Shown: piece by piece, positions 6,422-11,079 of the stretch
How the letters are laid out: every line of letters begins with the position of its first letter
How positions within the stretch are numbered: position 1 is the first letter of the stretch
Source: Desulfobacteraceae bacterium
Lineage (GTDB): Bacteria; Desulfobacterota; Desulfobacteria; Desulfobacterales; JAABPS01
NCBI GenBank assembly: GCA_011391835.1
Contig: JAABPS010000062.1
Location: 1 to 11,079 of the forward strand
Reading direction: 5' to 3'
DNA length: 11,079 bases
Position numbers and translations under genes: made by a program
Notes under the pieces: generated by a model
The model's database searches: none
Seen by the model: only the letters and a program-made list of their open reading frames with translations
Told to the model about the DNA's origin: nothing

Positions 6422-6437
6422 TGGTATGCCTTTTGCT
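6422..6437 (+). promoter_or_regulatory. Candidate sigma-54 promoter of the orphan histidine kinase
   Basis: TGGTATGCCTTTTGCT matches TGGCACG-N4-TTGCW at 10 of 12 informative positions and keeps both near-invariant pairs: GG at 6423-6424 and GC at 6435-6436, exactly 10 bases between them. Predicted start is near 6448, giving a leader of about 50 nt before the GTG at 6497. It is the best sigma-54-type match I found in the window's intergenic regions. Confidence 0.5.
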
Positions 6438-6496
6438 CTTTAGTTGAAGAACCAATTACTCCTGATACGTTCAAAATAAAAAAGGTTACACTGCAA

Positions 6497-8500
6497 GTGA
6501 AAAACAGGCTTACCAAGAGAATTTTCCTGAATTTTGTTCTGGTAATTGTGCTGTTTGGTATTCTTTGTGCGCTTTTCGGCACCTGGCTTATCAATCTAAA
6601 TATTCTTGATGAAGCCCAGAGGCGGGTGAGTTTGGATCTTGGTTCCGCATGGAGTGTTTTAGAAAATGAACTGGATCGTCTGCATCTTTTTGTAAATGTG
6701 CTTGGCACAGGAAAGCGGGTCGAAGCTGCTTACATGGAGCCGGGTTCCCAATGGCATCGGTCCGAACTCGAGGCCGCCCGCATTCAATTCGGGTTTGATT
6801 TCTTATCCCTCACCGATACCAAGGGGAAGGTTATACTCAGAGCCCGAGAGCCTTACACGACCGGTGACTATCTTTTCAATGATCCTTTTGTCAATGCAGC
6901 TATCAAAGGAAAAGCCACTTCCGGATTTGCCGTTCTTCCGTCATCACGCCTGAAAGCGGAGGGGGGCAATCTGGAAGAAACGGCATTTATGGTTTTCGAA
7001 GAAACCCCCAAAGCAAAAGTCCGGGCTAAAACGGCCGAAACTTCCGGCATGGTGCTTATTGCTGCTGCTCCTGTACAGGATGAAACCGGCAAAACCATTG
7101 GTACGATATACGCGGGATTGCTTTTGAATAGAAACCACGCGCTGGTGGATAAAATCAGGTCCATTGTTTTTGAGAATAAAATGTATGAAGGGCGCCATCT
7201 GGGTACGGTTACTATATTTCAGTGGGATGCACGTATTGCCACCAATGTAACATTGCTAAACGGAAACCGGGCGATTGGAACACGCGTCAGTCAGGATGTG
7301 TATGATAAGGTGCTTGAAAATAATTTAAACTGGTATGACAGGGCCTTTGTCGTAAAAGACTGGTACCTGAGCGCATATGATCCCATTCACGATATGGAAG
7401 GTAAAGTTATCGGCATTCTCTATGTCGGTGTTTTAGCAAAGCGATATGACGATTTAAAATGGGGCTTGTGGCGGCTTTATGGCTTGTTATCCGCCGGTGC
7501 CGGATTACTTGTCTTGCTGGTCGGGCTTTTGTTTTCAAGAAGGCTGACTGGCTCCATTGGCCGCCTGGCCGAAGCCGCAGGAAAGATTTCCAGAGGCAAT
7601 CTGGATCTCAAAGTAAAGGAACCTGATACAGATGATGAAATACGCGACTTGACCCTTGCGTTTAACCATATGGCAGGGAGCTTAAAAGATCGCGAAGAGA
7701 AACTGAAAAGGGCGAATCAGGATCTGGAAGACATGAATATATCGCTTCAGAAGGCCAACCGGAATTATCTGGACATGCTTGGGTTTGTTTCTCACGAGTT
7801 AAAAAATACACTGGGCGTTGTGTATACATCCGCCCGGGTATTGAATTCAGGAATGGTCGGGAATCTCGATGGCCCCCAGGCAACTCTCGTCCAAAACATC
7901 TCCAAAAATATTGATACTGCCGTTCGCATGACGCGGAACTATCTGGATCTTGCCAGAATTGAAAAGGGGGAATTAAAGTTGAGCCCGGCGAACCTGGATA
8001 TTCTCAACGATGTGGTTGCTCCGGTAATCGAAGAACTCCAGCCGGTTATTTCCGAAAGACGGGTAGACATTCAAAACACATTGACTGAAAAGCTGATAGT
8101 CACCGGAGACAAAGATCTCCTTCGGATCGTATACAAGAACTTTTTGGATAACGCGTTGAAGTATGGAAAACAGGGAGGTAGCATAAAGCTTGGCCATCGC
8201 GCTGATAAAGGGTTCCATATTTTCGAGGTATGGAATGACGGCGAAGGACTCTCGCCTGATAAAATGGAAAAACTTTTCATAAAGTTCGCGCGGTTGGACA
8301 AAGAAAAAGCATCATCCAGAAGCACCGGTCTGGGGCTGTTTATCAGCAAAGACATTATCGAGAAGCATGGCGGGACTGTGCGTGCTGAATCAAAGGAAGG
8401 TGAATGGATCAACTTTATCTTTACCCTTCCAGTATCAACCATTGTGCAGAAACAAGGTGATAGTACTGATAAAAAAAAGGATGATATCTTTTTTCAGTAA
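6497..8500 (+). CDS. Orphan Cache-HAMP sensor histidine kinase
   Basis: This is a 667-residue membrane kinase. TM1 is at about 9-32, then a large periplasmic double-Cache-type sensor at about 35-315, with strands such as DFLSLTDTKGKVILRA, the dCache-like GMVLIAAAPVQDETGKTIGT (184-203) and LSAYDPIHDMEGKVIGILYV (291-310). TM2 is at about 325-346, HAMP at about 347-400, and a coiled coil to about 420. The HisKA domain has H433 in FVSHELKNTLG. The ATPase domain has N-box NFLDNALKYG (548-557), NDGEGLS (580-586) and STGLGLFIS (609-617). All catalytic residues are present. The GTG start has AAAGG 10 nt upstream, and no other start fits TM1. No response regulator gene lies beside it, so its partner is unknown; the NtrC-type regulator 3.5 kb away is one possibility. 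Cache domains bind small metabolites such as organic acids or amines; the ligand here is unknown. The last codons form an AT-only hairpin without terminator strength. Confidence 0.92.
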   Translation: MKNRLTKRIFLNFVLVIVLFGILCALFGTWLINLNILDEAQRRVSLDLGSAWSVLENELDRLHLFVNVLGTGKRVEAAYMEPGSQWHRSELEAARIQFGFDFLSLTDTKGKVILRAREPYTTGDYLFNDPFVNAAIKGKATSGFAVLPSSRLKAEGGNLEETAFMVFEETPKAKVRAKTAETSGMVLIAAAPVQDETGKTIGTIYAGLLLNRNHALVDKIRSIVFENKMYEGRHLGTVTIFQWDARIATNVTLLNGNRAIGTRVSQDVYDKVLENNLNWYDRAFVVKDWYLSAYDPIHDMEGKVIGILYVGVLAKRYDDLKWGLWRLYGLLSAGAGLLVLLVGLLFSRRLTGSIGRLAEAAGKISRGNLDLKVKEPDTDDEIRDLTLAFNHMAGSLKDREEKLKRANQDLEDMNISLQKANRNYLDMLGFVSHELKNTLGVVYTSARVLNSGMVGNLDGPQATLVQNISKNIDTAVRMTRNYLDLARIEKGELKLSPANLDILNDVVAPVIEELQPVISERRVDIQNTLTEKLIVTGDKDLLRIVYKNFLDNALKYGKQGGSIKLGHRADKGFHIFEVWNDGEGLSPDKMEKLFIKFARLDKEKASSRSTGLGLFISKDIIEKHGGTVRAESKEGEWINFIFTLPVSTIVQKQGDSTDKKKDDIFFQ

Positions 8501-8601
8501 GCCCGTTGAAATACACGTATTGGCTCCGTTGCATCAGCCGCCGCATTCCCGCTCAGATTGCCATAACACTCTGCGCCCGGTTTCTCGTTATTAATGCAAC
8601 C

Positions 8602-8701
8602 CCACCTCTTGGAATCAGAGCATAGAAATCGACTCTTGTATGTCAAGACAAATTCCAATGCATGATGTAGTGGGGAGAATTCAAGGGCTCAATTCAGGTG
8701 G
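8602..8701 (+). repeat. Structured intergenic repeat, copy R3 (most complete)
   Basis: It folds into a long imperfect hairpin: CCACCT (8602-8607)/AGGTGG (8696-8701), a 4-nt left bulge CTTG, GAAT (8612-8615)/ATTC (8692-8695), a small mismatch, GAGC (8618-8621)/GCTC (8687-8690), then the inner TCTTG-TATGT-CAAGA hairpin (8634-8648). The 4-nt bulge is at the same place as in R2. It lies 102 nt after the orphan kinase stop codon. The stretch 8501-8601 shows nothing nameable. The stretch 8702-8852 is AT-rich and holds a TATAAT at 8833-8838, too close to the ABC-F start to be a convincing -10. Confidence 0.65.
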
Positions 8702-8841
8702 CGTCAAAGCTTCTTAGGTTTATTTCTTAAATTCATTTCACTTTTCCCTATTGCGTTCCATTGTATTTAACGCTATTGAGCTATTTTTTATATCCGTACT
8801 GGAAAGCGGGATATGTTATGATTTCTTCTATATATAATGTT

Positions 8842-8845
8842 AGGA
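8842..8845 (+). promoter_or_regulatory. Ribosome binding site supporting a TTG start for the ABC-F gene
   Basis: AGGA sits 7 nt before the TTG at 8853. The protein then begins MIRADNLTKSFGDYILFDEA, the normal first beta strands of an ABC-F domain, so no upstream or downstream start fits better. Confidence 0.6.
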
Positions 8846-8852
8846 AAAATAA

Positions 8853-10739
8853 TTGATTAGAGCAGACAATTTAACCAAAAGCTTCGGCGATTATATCCTT
8901 TTTGACGAGGCAAATTTTAGTATAAATAAGGGCGAACGGGTTGGACTGGTGGGTAGAAACGGCCATGGCAAGACCACGCTCTTTCGAATGATATGCGGTG
9001 AAGAGAATTGGGATTCCGGAAGCATGCTGTTGCCAAAAAATTACCGTATCGGATATGTCAAACAACAGCTTGAATTTACCAAATCCACGATTTTAGAAGA
9101 GGGAATGACCGGGCTTCCACCAGGAGAAAAAGATCATTTCTGGAAGGTTGAAAAGATCCTGGCAGGGCTTGGTTTTTCAGATACCGACATGGGTCGGCAT
9201 CCGGATGAATTCTCCGGAGGATATCAGGTGCGTTTAAATCTTGCCAAAGCGCTGGTTGCTGAACCGGACCTTCTGCTTTTAGATGAGCCGACCAATTATT
9301 TAGACATTACTTCCATTCGCTGGATTGAACGGTTTTTATTACGATGGCCCCATGAACTGATGTTGATCACTCATGACCGAAGCTTTATGGACAAAATCGT
9401 TACTCATGTTCTGGGAATTCATCGAAAGAAAATGCGAAAAATCGCGGGGGCAACAGAGAAATATTATACTCAGATAGCTCAGGAAGAGGAGATATACGAG
9501 AAGACCCGTGTCAATGATGAGAAGCGCAGAAAAGAAATAGAGCAGTTTATCACACGATTTAGAGCCAAGGCCAGGCTTGCCAATATGGTTCAGTCACGCG
9601 TAAAAACACTATCGAAGATGGAGAAAAAAGAAAAGCTTGAAAAAATTAAGACGCTTGAATTTTCGTTCAGATGCAAACGGTTTCCAGGCAAACAGGTGAT
9701 GAACGCGAGTGATATATACTTCTCGTATGATCCGACCGCAAGTGATTCTCATGACTTTTTGATAAACAGGTTTAATATCAATGTCAACGCCGGAGAGCGT
9801 ATCTGTGTGGTGGGAAAAAACGGTAAAGGAAAAACTACACTGATAAAAATCCTTGCGCAAGTTCTTCCGCCTCAACGGGGTGATATTATTTTTAACCCGA
9901 ATACGGTAAAGGGTTTTTTTGAGCAGACAAATATATCAAGCCTGATTGATCACAGAACCGTTTTGGAAGAAATCCTTTTTTCAGATGCTGGAATAGACAT
10001 GCAGGCAGCCCGCGGTATCTGTGGAGCGATGATGTTTAACGGTGATGATGCGTTAAAAAAAATCAATGTGCTCTCCGGAGGAGAAAAAAGTCGGGTGATG
10101 CTGGGAAAACTGCTCGCAACCCCTGTAAACCTGCTCATACTGGATGAGCCTACAAATCATCTGGACATGGAAGCCTGCGATTCTCTGCTGGCAGCCATTG
10201 ATAATTTTGACGGCACGGTTATCATGGTAACCCATAATGAACTGTTTCTGCATGCCCTGGCCCAGCGTCTTATCGTATTTCAGGATGATACACCTTTTGT
10301 ATTTGAAGGGAGTTATCAGGAGTTTCTCGAAAAGGGAGGATGGCATGATGAAACCATTGACGATAGGGCTTCACTTAAAAAGGCGAAGTCCGAATCCATT
10401 CCCGTAAAACCGGAAGCAGGTTTAAATGTGTCAAAAAAAGAGATCCGGCAGAAGCGGTCTGAAATTATGGCTGAAAAAGCAAAAGCCCTAAAACCGATTC
10501 AAGACCGTATCAAAAAGCTCGAAGGTATGATAGAAACCAACGAGAAAGAGCTGGAGAGGCTAAATACTGACCTGATCAACGCCTCAGAAAAAAAGAATGG
10601 ATTACAAATAAAAGCACTTTCTCAATCACTGCATACCACGCGGCGCCTCATTGAAAATCACTTCGCAGAGCTGGAGCCATTGTATGCGGATATGGAAAAA
10701 CTGGCAGCCAAATTTGATGATAAACTTAGCCGGTTGTAA
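8853..10739 (+). CDS. ABC-F family ATPase (YheS/Uup-like, ribosome-associated)
   Basis: This 628-residue soluble protein has two ABC domains and no membrane segment. ABC1: Walker A GRNGHGKT (34-41), signature FSGGYQVRLNLAKAL (120-134), Walker B LLLLDEPTNYLD (140-151) with catalytic E145, H-switch ITHDRSF. The linker (about 190-280) is charged and helical (RFRAKARLANMVQSRVK), the P-site tRNA-interacting region in known ABC-F proteins. ABC2: Walker A GKNGKGKT (321-328), signature LSGGEKSRVMLGKLL (407-421), Walker B LLILDEPTNHLD (427-438) with E432, MVTHNELF. A C-terminal coiled coil (about 530-625) and the length match YheS/Uup-type members (about 630). Known relatives act on stalled or specialised translating ribosomes; some members give antibiotic resistance, but nothing here points to that. 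It stands alone after a 352-nt gap that contains R3. It converges on the dehydrogenase gene with only 34 nt between and no visible terminator. Confidence 0.93.
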   Translation: MIRADNLTKSFGDYILFDEANFSINKGERVGLVGRNGHGKTTLFRMICGEENWDSGSMLLPKNYRIGYVKQQLEFTKSTILEEGMTGLPPGEKDHFWKVEKILAGLGFSDTDMGRHPDEFSGGYQVRLNLAKALVAEPDLLLLDEPTNYLDITSIRWIERFLLRWPHELMLITHDRSFMDKIVTHVLGIHRKKMRKIAGATEKYYTQIAQEEEIYEKTRVNDEKRRKEIEQFITRFRAKARLANMVQSRVKTLSKMEKKEKLEKIKTLEFSFRCKRFPGKQVMNASDIYFSYDPTASDSHDFLINRFNINVNAGERICVVGKNGKGKTTLIKILAQVLPPQRGDIIFNPNTVKGFFEQTNISSLIDHRTVLEEILFSDAGIDMQAARGICGAMMFNGDDALKKINVLSGGEKSRVMLGKLLATPVNLLILDEPTNHLDMEACDSLLAAIDNFDGTVIMVTHNELFLHALAQRLIVFQDDTPFVFEGSYQEFLEKGGWHDETIDDRASLKKAKSESIPVKPEAGLNVSKKEIRQKRSEIMAEKAKALKPIQDRIKKLEGMIETNEKELERLNTDLINASEKKNGLQIKALSQSLHTTRRLIENHFAELEPLYADMEKLAAKFDDKLSRL

Positions 10740-10773
10740 CGATTAAAAAATTACGTGCCGGCCTCCGCTGCAA

Positions 10774-11079
10774 TTACAGCTCTTCCAGCAGCTTGAGGAT
10801 CTTGCTTTCGTCCACCACCGCCGGGTTGGAGGCGCAGTTGTTTACTTCCCTGGAGACCAGGAAGGCCAACTTCTTGAAATCCGCCTTGGGGATGCCGTGA
10901 TCTTCCAGTTTCACTGAAAAATTAACATCCTTGTATAAATCGGTCAGGGCCTTTTCCAGGTTATCGGTGCGGGCCAGGGCCCAGGCCAGGTCCTTGTACT
11001 TCTCCTCGCAGATCTTCTTGTTGGCCCGCACGGCGCACAGCATGCCGACGGCCACGGCCCGGCCATGGGAGACATGGTA
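10774..11079 (-). CDS. Iron-containing alcohol dehydrogenase, C-terminal part (runs off right edge)
   Basis: The last 101 codons are present; the N-terminal NAD and most of the metal-binding region lie beyond the window. YHVSHGRAVAVGMLCAVRAN at the edge matches the conserved HxxxHG...A segment of group III (iron-type) alcohol dehydrogenases, where the His before Gly is a metal ligand. The tail (HGIPKADFKKLAFLVSREV, then ASNPAVVDESKILKLLEEL) fits the usual C-terminal helices with the NP turn. In-frame GTG and ATG codons near the edge are internal, not starts. GC is near 57% by hand count against about 44% in the ABC-F gene, and Lys is almost always AAG, so it differs in composition from its neighbours. 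The substrate (alcohol or aldehyde) cannot be told from this part. Confidence 0.85.
   Translation of the reverse strand, partial: YHVSHGRAVAVGMLCAVRANKKICEEKYKDLAWALARTDNLEKALTDLYKDVNFSVKLEDHGIPKADFKKLAFLVSREVNNCASNPAVVDESKILKLLEEL

Noticed and set aside
8469..8495. A-run/T-run hairpin at the end of the orphan kinase gene as a terminator
   Set aside because: The stem is almost only A-T with a bulge, and it encodes the KKKDDIFFQ tail; too weak for an intrinsic terminator.
8833..8838. TATAAT as the -10 of the ABC-F gene
   Set aside because: Transcription would start within the Shine-Dalgarno and no -35 is found at proper distance.

Overview
The window fits a mesophilic, moderately AT-rich Gram-negative bacterium, most likely a deltaproteobacterium (Desulfobacterota). 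The reasons are the gene mix (an NtrC-type two-component pair, a cytidylate kinase-like/BON protein beside a universal-stress-like protein, a Cache-HAMP histidine kinase and an iron-type alcohol dehydrogenase) and the sigma-54-like promoter candidates. This placement is inferred from gene style; no rRNA or other marker gene is present.

Layout. The left part (1-4378) reads on the minus strand. A membrane histidine kinase (2945-4378) is followed 8 nt later by its NtrC-family sigma-54 activator (1590-2936). After a gap of about 280 bp come a small USP-like protein (912-1310) and a cytidylate kinase-like protein that runs off the left edge (1-897). The gap holds three related dyads of the form ATGTnTCA-N3-TGAnACAT and, nearer the USP gene, a weak GG-N10-G(C/A) sigma-54-like promoter. 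This is the order expected for enhancer sites and target promoter of the adjacent activator.

The middle and right (4716-10739) read on the plus strand and are not an obvious operon. They are a GNAT-DUF2156 fusion protein (4716-6095), an orphan Cache-HAMP histidine kinase with a GTG start and a GG-N10-GC sigma-54-like promoter (6497-8500), and an ABC-F ATPase with a TTG start (8853-10739). The intergenic gaps before the fusion gene, between it and the orphan kinase, and between the kinase and the ABC-F gene each hold one copy of the same diverged, foldable repeat (R1, R2, R3). The inner hairpin of the repeat shows compensatory base changes among the copies. This repeat is the least explained feature of the window.

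At the right edge, the C-terminal part of an iron-containing alcohol dehydrogenase (10774-11079, minus) converges on the ABC-F gene and is clearly richer in GC than everything to its left.

How it may work together (inference): the kinase/NtrC pair senses an envelope signal and switches on the USP-like/cytidylate-kinase-like pair from the three-dyad region. The orphan kinase may depend on sigma-54 as well. No tRNA, rRNA, CRISPR array, transposase or integrase was seen.
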